A program made the position numbers and the translations under genes. Of a DNA stretch of 64,000 bases, positions 23,400-31,518 are shown one piece after another; the first letter of the stretch is position 1, and every line of letters starts with the position of its first letter. Source of the stretch: Lachnospiraceae bacterium (GTDB lineage Bacteria > Bacillota > Clostridia > Lachnospirales > Lachnospiraceae); NCBI GenBank assembly GCA_024690205.1, contig JAILCX010000089.1, positions 1 to 64,000 of the forward strand. The letters are read 5' to 3'. Under the pieces are notes generated by a model, which was not told the DNA's origin, ran no database searches, and saw only the letters and a program-made list of their open reading frames with translations.

Positions 23400-25754
23400 A
23401 TGATACAGGTTATCGGTAATTACTACGCTTTACAGACGATCAATACAACCTATGCTTTCAGGGTGATGGAGACGGGCCATCTTGAGCATCTTTATTATGG
23501 CGGAAAGCTGACATTGCGAAACGAAGAGGATTTCGGTGCTCTTTGTGAGCAATGGGCTATGGCTCCGGGAAACACGATCGCATATGATGATGACAATAAC
23601 TTATCCCTTGAAAATATCCGCCTTGAGTTTTCGTCAAGAGGCAAGGGAGATTTCAGGGAACCTGCGATCGGACTGGAGTATAAGGACGGCTCGTTTACAT
23701 CGGATTTCGTGTTCGAAAGGGCAGGTGTCATAACCGAAAAGCCTGAGTATGAGACTCTTCCGTCATCATATGACGACGGATCGTTTGCCGAAATGCCTAC
23801 CCAGGTCCTTAAGATCGAATTAAAAGACAAAAACAGTGATGTTCGTATTGAACTTTACTACTCGGTGTTTTATGAAACAGATGTCATAACAAAAATGACA
23901 CTTATTAAAAACGATTCTGACAATGATGTCATAATTGACAGGATCATGAGTAATCAGCTTGATTTCGGTGATTCCGGGTATGTATTTACCAGTTTTAACG
24001 GAGCTTGGACAAGAGAGTTCGGACGAAACGATAACCTCCTTAAGTCAGGTAAGATAGTCAACTCGTCAAATACCGGAGTGAGCTCAAACAGGGCCAATCC
24101 TTTCGTTATGATATCAAAGCCGGGAGCGGATGAAGATACCGGCAGCTGCTACGGATTTAACCTTATCTACAGCGGCAATCATTATGAATGCATGGAAATA
24201 AGCCCTTTTAACAAAACGAGGTTTGTTCAGGGCATAAATCCCGAGGGATTCAGATTCCGCTTAAAAGCTCACGACACTTTTGAAGCCCCTGAGGCCGTAA
24301 TGACCTTTTCGGATGAGGGCTTTAACGGGATGAGCCGTAATATGCACACCTTTGTAAGGGAGCATATAGTACGCGGGAACTTTAAGCATAAAAACCGTCC
24401 CGTTCTTCTTAACAGCTGGGAAGCATGCTATTTTGACATAAGCGAACACAAGCTTCTTAATCTTGCAAAGAAGGCAAAAGATGTCGGCATTGAGCTTTTC
24501 GTGATGGATGACGGCTGGTTCGGAAAAAGAAATGATGACACATCATCGCTTGGTGACTGGTCGGTAAACACATCAAAGCTTCCAAACGGGCTTTCGGGAC
24601 TTTCCAAAAAAATAAAGGCTCTCGGTCTTGAATTCGGTCTGTGGGTTGAACCGGAGATGGTAAATGAGGATTCAAACCTTTATAAAAGGCATCCCGACTG
24701 GGTTTTAAGGAATCCTGCAACCGCACATTCCAAAGGACGTAATCAGATGATCCTTGACCTTGGTAAGGAACAGGTCAGGAACTATATAACCGATACGATG
24801 AGCGAAGTATTCGGAAGCTGCGATGTTTCATATGTAAAGTGGGATATGAACCGGAATTTCTCTGATGTGTTCTCACAGGGAGATATCCCCTCAGGCGAGG
24901 TCTATCACAGATATGTGACGGGATTATATTCCGTAATGAAAAATCTTACGGAGAAGTTCCCTGAAATCCTTTTTGAAGGGTGCTCATCGGGAGGAAACAG
25001 ATTTGACCTTGGAATGCTTTGCTACTTCCCGCAGATATGGGCATCGGATAATACGGATGCGATGTGCCGGACAAAGATACAGAACGGCTTAAGCTACGGA
25101 TATCCTCAAAGTGTCATGGGCTCGCATGTAAGTGCTTCACCCAACCATCAGACATTAAGAAGAAGTTTTCTTGATACGAGATTTAATGTGGCTTCAGTCG
25201 GACTTTTGGGATATGAGCTTAACCTTTGTGACCTTCCATCTGAGGAACTTAAAAAGATCCGTGATGAGATAAAACTCTATAAGAGCATTAGGGATACTGT
25301 CCAGTGGGGCACCTTCTTTAGAGGACGGAGTTTTGATAACGGCAATATCTGCGAGTGGACCATCGTCTCAAAGGACAGGGAAGACGCCGTGACCGTTCTT
25401 ATCCAAAAGGAAGCCGTGCCTAACATGCCGACAAGAAAGGTCTATATAAAGGGCCTTGAACCTTCGGAAAGATATACGATCGTCAATACGGATGCAAGTT
25501 ACAGTCTTAAGGATTTCGGAGATCTCGTAAATATGATCCTACCCGTGCATATCAAGCAGGATTCATGGGCATATAATACTCTTGATAAGATAAAGAAGCT
25601 TGACGGAGAAAAAGAAAACATCACGGGATACGGCGATGCATTCGCAAAGGCCGGAATATTCTTAAAGCAGGGATTTGCCGGTGTCGGTTATAACGAAAAC
25701 ACCGCTTATTTCCAGGACGGATCGAGCAGGATGTATCTTATAAAGAAAAACTAG
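23400..25754 (+). CDS. Alpha-galactosidase, glycoside hydrolase family 36
   Basis: The 784-residue protein has the GH36 plan: N-terminal beta-supersandwich (~1-330), TIM barrel (~335-650) and C-terminal beta domain. Family signatures are FVMDDGWFG, GLWVEPEMV, the nucleophile D482 in YVKWDMNR and the acid/base D550 in WASDNTDA. It hydrolyses terminal alpha-1,6-galactose from melibiose, raffinose or galactomannan fragments in the cytoplasm (no signal peptide). It is in an operon with the MelB-like symporter upstream. Somewhat longer than the usual ~730 residues. Confidence 0.94.
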   Translation: MIQVIGNYYALQTINTTYAFRVMETGHLEHLYYGGKLTLRNEEDFGALCEQWAMAPGNTIAYDDDNNLSLENIRLEFSSRGKGDFREPAIGLEYKDGSFTSDFVFERAGVITEKPEYETLPSSYDDGSFAEMPTQVLKIELKDKNSDVRIELYYSVFYETDVITKMTLIKNDSDNDVIIDRIMSNQLDFGDSGYVFTSFNGAWTREFGRNDNLLKSGKIVNSSNTGVSSNRANPFVMISKPGADEDTGSCYGFNLIYSGNHYECMEISPFNKTRFVQGINPEGFRFRLKAHDTFEAPEAVMTFSDEGFNGMSRNMHTFVREHIVRGNFKHKNRPVLLNSWEACYFDISEHKLLNLAKKAKDVGIELFVMDDGWFGKRNDDTSSLGDWSVNTSKLPNGLSGLSKKIKALGLEFGLWVEPEMVNEDSNLYKRHPDWVLRNPATAHSKGRNQMILDLGKEQVRNYITDTMSEVFGSCDVSYVKWDMNRNFSDVFSQGDIPSGEVYHRYVTGLYSVMKNLTEKFPEILFEGCSSGGNRFDLGMLCYFPQIWASDNTDAMCRTKIQNGLSYGYPQSVMGSHVSASPNHQTLRRSFLDTRFNVASVGLLGYELNLCDLPSEELKKIRDEIKLYKSIRDTVQWGTFFRGRSFDNGNICEWTIVSKDREDAVTVLIQKEAVPNMPTRKVYIKGLEPSERYTIVNTDASYSLKDFGDLVNMILPVHIKQDSWAYNTLDKIKKLDGEKENITGYGDAFAKAGIFLKQGFAGVGYNENTAYFQDGSSRMYLIKKN

Positions 25755-25772
25755 GAAAACGAGGAGTGACAA

Positions 25773-27560
25773 TTGAAAAAGAAAAAATTTATCTCAATCG
25801 CACTTGCGGCATTGCTTATTATGCTATGCGCAGGCTGTGCTTCAAATAAGGCTGATGCACCGGCTACGGAACAAAACAATGATCGCTCTTCCGTCAGTGA
25901 AACCGCGCAAACTGATACTCCAATAAGCGAAGAAACTGAAATTACCGATGAAGCAGAACCATCCGATGAAGCAAAGCCTTCCGAAAAGAACGGCGAAATA
26001 TACATTCTTGCAACGGGAGATGTTCACTGTGGGATCGACATGGGCTTTGGCTATGCGGGATTAAAGCAGGTAAGGGACAATCTTGAATCTCAGGGATACG
26101 AGACGATCCTTGTTGATGACGGTGATTCGATTCAGGGTCGTCCCGTTGGAACCGTTTCCAAAGGCGGATTGATCATAGAACTTATGAACGACCTTCAATA
26201 TGATGTGGCGATCCCCGGAAACCATGAATTTGATTACGGAATGGAAAGATTCCTTGAACTTACCAAGCAGTCATCATTCCCTTATATAAGCTGTAACTTT
26301 AACCTTAACGGGGAACTTATATTTGATCCATACATTATAAAGGAAGTATCAGGTATTAAGATCGCTTTTGTCGGGGCTACTACTCCCGAGACATTGGTGA
26401 CATCTACGCCTGAATACTTTATGGATGATAACGGAAATTACGTGTACGGATTTATGCAGGATAAGTCGGGAGAAGCCCTTTATGCTGCGATACAGGACGC
26501 GATCGATTCCGCAAGAAATGACGGAGCCGATATCGTCTGTCTGATGGGACATCTGGGAAATGAGGCTGAATGTGAGCCCTGGACTTATGCGGATGTCATA
26601 TCAAATACTTCCGGAATAGATATTTTTCTTGACGGACACAGCCATGATGCCGACAAGGTCACCATGCTTGATAAAGAAGGAAACGAGGTAACAAGGATCG
26701 CCTGCGGAACCGCACTGAACGGTATAGGTTACACGCACATCAATGCTGAAGGAAAGATTGATGATGCCGGAGTGTGGAACTGGAATAATGAAGTATCGGC
26801 TCCTGAGCTTTTTGATATCCAAAACGATATAAGAAAAAGGGTTGATGAAGTCAGCGCGGAGCTTGATGAAGAATTGGGCAGGGTTGTTGCCACAACATCG
26901 GTTGACCTTATCATGGAAGACCCCAATGAAATTGATGATAACGGAAGGGCGTTAAGGATAATCCGTCTTTCGGAAACTAATCTGGGAGACCTTGTTGCCG
27001 ATGCTTACAAAGACCAGTCGGGTGCTGATATAGCCTTCGTAAACGGCGGCGGAATAAGGACGAACATAAAAAAGGGGGATATCACATACGGAGATATCAT
27101 AAATGTTCATCCTTTCGGCAATATGCTGACAGTCATAGAAGTATCCGGACAGCAGATACTCGATGCACTTGAATGGGGAAGTAAGGACGTTCCCGGTGAG
27201 CACGGAGGATTCATCCAGGTTTCGGGACTCAGCTATGAGATTGACAGTTCAATAGAAAGCCCCTGCATTGCAGATGAAAACTCGGCGTTTGTGGGGATCA
27301 AAGGAAAACGTCGTGTAAAGAACGTTCTGGTCAACAACGAACCCATAGATCCTTCTAAGAAATATACACTTGCGGGACATGATTACATGCTGCTTTCGAA
27401 CGGAGACGGTTATACGATGTTTGACGGCTCGCCGGTTCTGCAGGAAAGCGTTAAGCTCGATAATCAGGTGCTCATAGATTACATAGTAGACACACTGGGC
27501 GGTGAAGTCGGCTCAGAGTATACAGATCCTTACGGACAGGGCAGGATCATCATAGACTGA
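25773..27560 (+). CDS. 5'-nucleotidase / UshA-like metallophosphoesterase lipoprotein
   Basis: The 595-residue surface lipoprotein has lipobox LCAGC (Cys22) and an acidic linker to ~70. A calcineurin-like metallophosphoesterase domain follows (LATGDVHCG, VDDGDSIQGRP, GNHEFDYG, MGHLGNEAE, DGHSHD). A 5'-nucleotidase C-terminal domain (~360-560) has NGGGIRTNI and LSNGDGYTMFDG. It should dephosphorylate extracellular nucleotides or related phosphoesters. The start is TTG at 25773, supported by GAGGAG six bases upstream and by the signal peptide. It follows the alpha-galactosidase by 18 bases. Confidence 0.92.
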   Translation: MKKKKFISIALAALLIMLCAGCASNKADAPATEQNNDRSSVSETAQTDTPISEETEITDEAEPSDEAKPSEKNGEIYILATGDVHCGIDMGFGYAGLKQVRDNLESQGYETILVDDGDSIQGRPVGTVSKGGLIIELMNDLQYDVAIPGNHEFDYGMERFLELTKQSSFPYISCNFNLNGELIFDPYIIKEVSGIKIAFVGATTPETLVTSTPEYFMDDNGNYVYGFMQDKSGEALYAAIQDAIDSARNDGADIVCLMGHLGNEAECEPWTYADVISNTSGIDIFLDGHSHDADKVTMLDKEGNEVTRIACGTALNGIGYTHINAEGKIDDAGVWNWNNEVSAPELFDIQNDIRKRVDEVSAELDEELGRVVATTSVDLIMEDPNEIDDNGRALRIIRLSETNLGDLVADAYKDQSGADIAFVNGGGIRTNIKKGDITYGDIINVHPFGNMLTVIEVSGQQILDALEWGSKDVPGEHGGFIQVSGLSYEIDSSIESPCIADENSAFVGIKGKRRVKNVLVNNEPIDPSKKYTLAGHDYMLLSNGDGYTMFDGSPVLQESVKLDNQVLIDYIVDTLGGEVGSEYTDPYGQGRIIID

Positions 27561-27607
27561 TCCGGCATTTGCCTGCAAGGACTGATCGCATTGATAAGGA
27601 GAACACT

Positions 27608-27805
27608 ATGGACGAGATCGATATGATAGTTAACATGCTTGATAAGAAAGTTGAAGCGGGGGTTAGCAGACTTTCGGTTAAAACTTCCGCCACTGAAGTG
27701 GAAGGTTCCATTTCCGAGGTTCATCATCACGGACGCTGTGATGTCGGAAGTCCCTGGGCAAAAGGAACTGTCAGGAACGCAGACGAGATCGACGGATGTT
27801 CCTGA
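27608..27805 (+). CDS. Small orphan protein of 65 residues
   Basis: An open frame with an excellent ribosome-binding site (AAGGAG at 27596-27601, 6-base spacing) encodes MDEIDMIVNMLDKK, then a middle segment, then the tail HHHGRCDVGSPWAKGT and a C-terminal Cys-Ser. The N-terminal half is a likely amphipathic helix. The His-rich Cys-containing tail looks like a metal-binding or redox motif. I do not recognise a named family. It lies between the nucleotidase and the DAP dehydrogenase. A longer in-frame start at 27569 has no ribosome-binding site. No maturation enzyme is adjacent, so a RiPP precursor role is unsupported. Confidence 0.65.
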   Translation: MDEIDMIVNMLDKKVEAGVSRLSVKTSATEVEGSISEVHHHGRCDVGSPWAKGTVRNADEIDGCS

Positions 27806-27902
27806 TGTGGCGATACAATGAATTAGGTATTCACATTTTTGCTCTATCGTGCGAAAATATGAGCTGACGGTTTGCCCGTGATAAGGTATACCGAATAATA
27901 TA

Positions 27903-27932
27903 ACGTATGCATCGCCCAAAAGACGTATGCAT
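27903..27932 (+). promoter_or_regulatory. Pair of ACGTATGCAT direct repeats before ddh
   Basis: ACGTATGCAT occurs at 27903-27912 and 27923-27932, exactly 20 bp apart (about two helical turns). The second copy is three bases before the AGGAGG of the ddh ribosome-binding site. The spacing suggests a protein-binding site, but the match could be chance. A TAATAT lies just upstream (27896-27901). Confidence 0.35.
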
Positions 27933-27944
27933 AAGGAGGGGAAA

Positions 27945-28928
27945 ATGACCAAAATAGCCATACTCGGATACGGAAACCTCGGACGCGGGGTTGAGTGTGC
28001 GATAAAACAAAATGATGACATGGAACTTGCCTATGTCTTTACAAGACGTGATCCTTCAAGCGTAAAGGTTCTTACGGACGGAGTTAAGGTAGTTTCCGTA
28101 AACGATATCCTTGATCATAAGGATGAGATAGACGTACTTATTTTGTGCGGCGGTTCGGCAACGGATCTTCCCAAGCAGACACCTGAGTACGCAAAGTACT
28201 TTAATGTAATAGACAGCTTCGATACTCACGCAAAGATTCCCGAGCACTTTGCAAACGTTGATAAAAGTGCAAAGGAAGGAAACCACATAGCTCTTATCAG
28301 TGTGGGCTGGGATCCCGGAATGTTCTCTCTTAACAGAGTATATGCAAACTCCATTCTTTCGGATGGTGCGGATTATACTTTCTGGGGCAGGGGAGTAAGC
28401 CAGGGACACTCGGATGCGATAAGACGTATTGACGGAGTTTTGGATGCAAGACAGTATACATGTCCCGTCGAAAGTGCCGTTGAGAGCGTAAGACGCGGAG
28501 AACAGCCTGAACTTACAACACGCCAGAAGCACACCAGAGAGTGCTATGTTGTTGCAGCCGAGGGCGCTGACAAGGCACGCATCGAAAAAGAGATAAAGGA
28601 AATGCCTAACTACTTTGCGGATTATGATACGACCGTAACTTTTATATCACAGGAAGAACTTGATAAAAACCACAAGGGGATCCCTCACGGCGGAAGTGTC
28701 ATAAGGTCCGGAAAAACAGGCTGGAACCTTGAGAACAATCACGTTATAGAATATTCATTAAAACTCGATTCAAATCCGGAGTTCACATCTTCAGTGCTCA
28801 TAGCTTATGCAAGAGCTGCCATGAGGATGAGAGCTGAAGGCATGACGGGATGCAAGACCGTACTTGATGTACCGCCCGCATTCTTAAGCAAGCTTTCAGG
28901 CGAGGAGCTCCGTGCTCACATGCTGTAA
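27945..28928 (+). CDS. ddh: meso-Diaminopimelate D-dehydrogenase
   Basis: About 327 residues. An N-terminal Rossmann fold (KIAILGYGNLGRGVE) binds NADP, and the DAP-specific region includes the CGGSATDLPKQTP, SVGWDPGMFSLNR and GRGVSQGHSDAIRR segments characteristic of Ddh. It reductively aminates tetrahydrodipicolinate to meso-DAP in one step, supplying lysine and peptidoglycan cross-links. The start is ATG 27945, since AAGGAGGGG lies just before it; an in-frame ATG at 27927 lacks one. The other lysine genes are not in the window. Confidence 0.95.
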   Translation: MTKIAILGYGNLGRGVECAIKQNDDMELAYVFTRRDPSSVKVLTDGVKVVSVNDILDHKDEIDVLILCGGSATDLPKQTPEYAKYFNVIDSFDTHAKIPEHFANVDKSAKEGNHIALISVGWDPGMFSLNRVYANSILSDGADYTFWGRGVSQGHSDAIRRIDGVLDARQYTCPVESAVESVRRGEQPELTTRQKHTRECYVVAAEGADKARIEKEIKEMPNYFADYDTTVTFISQEELDKNHKGIPHGGSVIRSGKTGWNLENNHVIEYSLKLDSNPEFTSSVLIAYARAAMRMRAEGMTGCKTVLDVPPAFLSKLSGEELRAHML

Positions 28929-28934
28929 ATCTTA

Positions 28935-29744
28935 ATGAAGAATTATATAAGAAGCGGCTCTTTAATTTCTTTGATCCTTTCAATTTCATTGATCCTATCA
29001 ATTTATCTCCCGGTCAGCAGTTATGCCGCACCGGGAGATTTAGGTGAACCGAGAAGTTCATATGACCTGGGATATGCCGGGGAACTTAAGGGAAAGGTTG
29101 TCATCTTAAGTCTTTTTGTCAATACGCCGACGACCAGGTGGGATGTTCCTTCAATGCACGAGACACTGCCGGTTTTAAAGGGCGCAACCGATTATCTCCT
29201 TTTGGCTTCCGAAAAATATGATGCCGGTGTTTCGTTTGAATATGACTGGTCAAAAAACAGGGATTTAAGATACAGGATAGGCGTGAGGTATGAAGCGGAT
29301 GACCCTGATTTTACTGACAAGGCAGATGAAACGATAGGAGAACTTGTATCTTCAAGGATCGATTATAAAGCCATTTTGCAGGAGAACGGTGCGGATTCTC
29401 TTTTTGCCATATTGTATTTTAAGGATGAGGGGAGAAGTTATGCCATAACCTATGACGGAGAAGATATCCCCGAAGAGACGGTCATAATGTTCTCGGATTC
29501 CGATGCATCAACCTATGCTCACGAGATATTGCATGTCTTCGGTGCGCATGACCTTTATGAGGATGCGGAATACACCGCTGACGTGGTAAAATATATTAAG
29601 AAGAAATACCCCAAAGAGATAATGTTAAAGCCGGAGGTCAAAAACAAAAAGATAGTATCGGAGATATCGCCTCTTACGGCTTATCATGTCGGCTGGATCG
29701 ACAGCGTTGAAGACATAAAAAAATATCCTCAGTTGGAAAGATAG
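28935..29744 (+). CDS. Secreted metzincin-like putative zinc metallopeptidase
   Basis: The 269-residue protein has a signal peptide (~1-31, ending SSYAA) and a mature domain with H196-E197-I-L-H200-V-F-G203-A-H-D206. This is the HExxHxxGxxD/H zinc signature of metzincin-type peptidases. The rest (GKVVILSLFVNTP near the N terminus, then FAILYFKDEGRSYAITY before the motif) matches no family I can name. It follows ddh by 6 bases and abuts the SDR gene (stop 29742-29744, ATG 29745). Catalysis is inferred from the motif only. Confidence 0.7.
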   Translation: MKNYIRSGSLISLILSISLILSIYLPVSSYAAPGDLGEPRSSYDLGYAGELKGKVVILSLFVNTPTTRWDVPSMHETLPVLKGATDYLLLASEKYDAGVSFEYDWSKNRDLRYRIGVRYEADDPDFTDKADETIGELVSSRIDYKAILQENGADSLFAILYFKDEGRSYAITYDGEDIPEETVIMFSDSDASTYAHEILHVFGAHDLYEDAEYTADVVKYIKKKYPKEIMLKPEVKNKKIVSEISPLTAYHVGWIDSVEDIKKYPQLER

Positions 29745-30461
29745 ATGAAAAAGATAGTAATTACGGGAGCTTCAAGGGGAATAGGAAGAGATACGGCCCT
29801 TCTGCTGGCACAAAAAGGCTTTGATCTGGTCCTTGTAAGTTCAAGATCCGAATATGAACTGAACGAGTTAAAAAATGAGATCGAAGAAAAATACGGGGTA
29901 TCTGCGACCGTAGTAACATGCGATGTCTCAGATGCCGATGCGGTAAAGGCGCATGGATCCGAATTCAAAGGAGCTTATGCACTTATAAATAATGCGGCAA
30001 TATCTTCCGTTAAACTCTTAAATGATCTTTCATATGAAGAATGGAACAGAGTGATAGACGTTAACCTTAATTCCGTATTTTATATGACGAAAGCCGTGTT
30101 GGACGATATGATATCCCGTAAGGAAGGAAAGATAATAAACATATCTTCGGTATGGGGAAGCGTGGGGGCATCTATGGAAGTTGCGTACTCTTCGGCAAAA
30201 GGCGGAGTAAACGCTTTTACGAAAGCACTTGCGAAGGAACTCGGTCCGAGCAATATACAGGTAAACGCTGTTTCTTTCGGTGTAATAGATACTTCCATGA
30301 ATAAGTGTTTTTCAAAAGAAGATATGAAAGCGCTTAAAGACGAGATCCCGATGGACAGGATAGGAACTCCACTTGAAGCGGCAAAAATGATAGTAAATGT
30401 ATTTGAATCTCCCGACTATATGACTGGACAGATAATCACAATGGATGGAGGGTGGATATGA
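29745..30461 (+). CDS. Short-chain dehydrogenase/reductase (FabG-like)
   Basis: The 238-residue protein has the classical SDR layout: TGASRGIG cofactor motif (residues 6-13), NNAA (~77-80), catalytic Ser in INISSVWGS, YSSAK (Tyr/Lys near 146/150) and a C-terminal SPDYMTGQIITMDGGW. It resembles 3-oxoacyl-ACP reductase, but SDR substrates cannot be read from sequence and no fatty-acid genes are adjacent. Starts immediately at the stop of the upstream gene and overlaps the next start by four bases, so it is in a coupled operon. Confidence 0.88.
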   Translation: MKKIVITGASRGIGRDTALLLAQKGFDLVLVSSRSEYELNELKNEIEEKYGVSATVVTCDVSDADAVKAHGSEFKGAYALINNAAISSVKLLNDLSYEEWNRVIDVNLNSVFYMTKAVLDDMISRKEGKIINISSVWGSVGASMEVAYSSAKGGVNAFTKALAKELGPSNIQVNAVSFGVIDTSMNKCFSKEDMKALKDEIPMDRIGTPLEAAKMIVNVFESPDYMTGQIITMDGGWI

Positions 30462-31378
30462 TGTATGATCTTATTATTATAGGTGCCGGCCCTGCTGGCC
30501 TTTCAGCTGCGGTTTATGCAAAAAGAGCTGGACTTAAAGCAGTTACTTTGGACAGTTCTCCCATGTGCGGAGGACAGATCCTTAATACTTATGAAGTCGA
30601 CAACTATCTTGGATTCAAGGGAATAAGCGGTATGGATCTGGGGATCAAGTTTAAAGTGCACGCAGATGCGCTGGGATGCCAGTTCATAACGGCTACTGCC
30701 ACAAAGGTTAACAAGACCGACAACGGTTTTTCCGTTGAGACGGACAAAGAGACCATTGAATCCAAAGCTGTCATATTTGCGATGGGAGCAGACCATTCAA
30801 AGCTCGGAGTGCCCGGAGAGGATGATCTTTCGGGAATGGGAGTGTCATACTGTGCTACCTGTGACGGCGCATTCTTCAGAAGCAAGGATGTAGCGGTAGT
30901 AGGGGGCGGAGATGTGGCTGTAGAAGATGCGATCTTTCTTTCAAGGGGATGCAATAAGGTCTACCTCATCCACAGAAGAGACGAACTTCGTGCCGCAAAG
31001 ATACTTCAGAACCAGCTTTTGTCAATACCCAATGTGACGATGGTGTATGACAGTGTAATCAAATCCATAGAAGGAAATGATCAGGTTGAAAATATAAAAG
31101 TCTTAAATGTTAAAGATAATACCGAGTCCGAGATCAAAGTTGACGGTGTGTTCATCGCGGTAGGATTGAAGCCTAACAGCGAGATAATTAAAGATCTTGT
31201 TGATTTTGATGAAAAAGGCTTTATCATAAGCGACGAGGATTGTCAAACAAAAACCCCCGGTTTGTTTGTGGCAGGAGACTTAAGGACAAAGAGATTAAGA
31301 CAGGTCGTTACAGCTGTATCGGACGGAGCCAATGCTGTAACATCTGTTGAAGATTATTTTAACAGGCAAAAAGCATAG
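30458..31378 (+). CDS. Thioredoxin-disulfide reductase-like flavoprotein
   Basis: About 306 residues. FAD-binding IIGAGPAGLSAAVYA, redox-active C132-A-T-C135 in SYCATCDGAFF, NADPH-binding GGGDVAVEDAIFLS, and the C-terminal FAD motif GLFVAGDLRTKRLRQVVTA. This is the low-molecular-weight thioredoxin reductase type. The start is placed at ATG 30458, overlapping the SDR stop (ATGA), with GGAGG at 30447-30451. No thioredoxin gene is adjacent, so the partner could be a thioredoxin elsewhere or another disulfide protein. Confidence 0.92.
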   Translation: MMYDLIIIGAGPAGLSAAVYAKRAGLKAVTLDSSPMCGGQILNTYEVDNYLGFKGISGMDLGIKFKVHADALGCQFITATATKVNKTDNGFSVETDKETIESKAVIFAMGADHSKLGVPGEDDLSGMGVSYCATCDGAFFRSKDVAVVGGGDVAVEDAIFLSRGCNKVYLIHRRDELRAAKILQNQLLSIPNVTMVYDSVIKSIEGNDQVENIKVLNVKDNTESEIKVDGVFIAVGLKPNSEIIKDLVDFDEKGFIISDEDCQTKTPGLFVAGDLRTKRLRQVVTAVSDGANAVTSVEDYFNRQKA

Positions 31379-31411
31379 CTGATCTTGCCTGAAAAATGTA
31401 GCGGAGCATAT

Positions 31412-31440
31412 TTGACAGTTTACGTAATATATGATATATT
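31412..31440 (+). promoter_or_regulatory. Promoter of the NlpC/P60 gene
   Basis: Consensus -35 TTGACA (31412-31417), 17-base spacer, TATATT (31435-31440), about 75 bases before the start codon. Confidence 0.8.
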
Positions 31441-31518
31441 AACATCGTTCGTAACAATTTTGTAATAATTTAAGACAGTACGATTTAAGGAAAATATATC
31501 ACTTAAACCTTGAAAAAT

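Noticed and set aside
27608-27805. RiPP precursor interpretation of the 65-residue orphan
   Set aside because: No radical SAM, cyclodehydratase, lanthipeptide synthetase or exporter gene is adjacent, and there is no clear leader-core boundary.
27806-27944. Lysine (L-box) riboswitch before ddh
   Set aside because: The 139-base gap is too short and lacks the L-box conserved blocks and a terminator.
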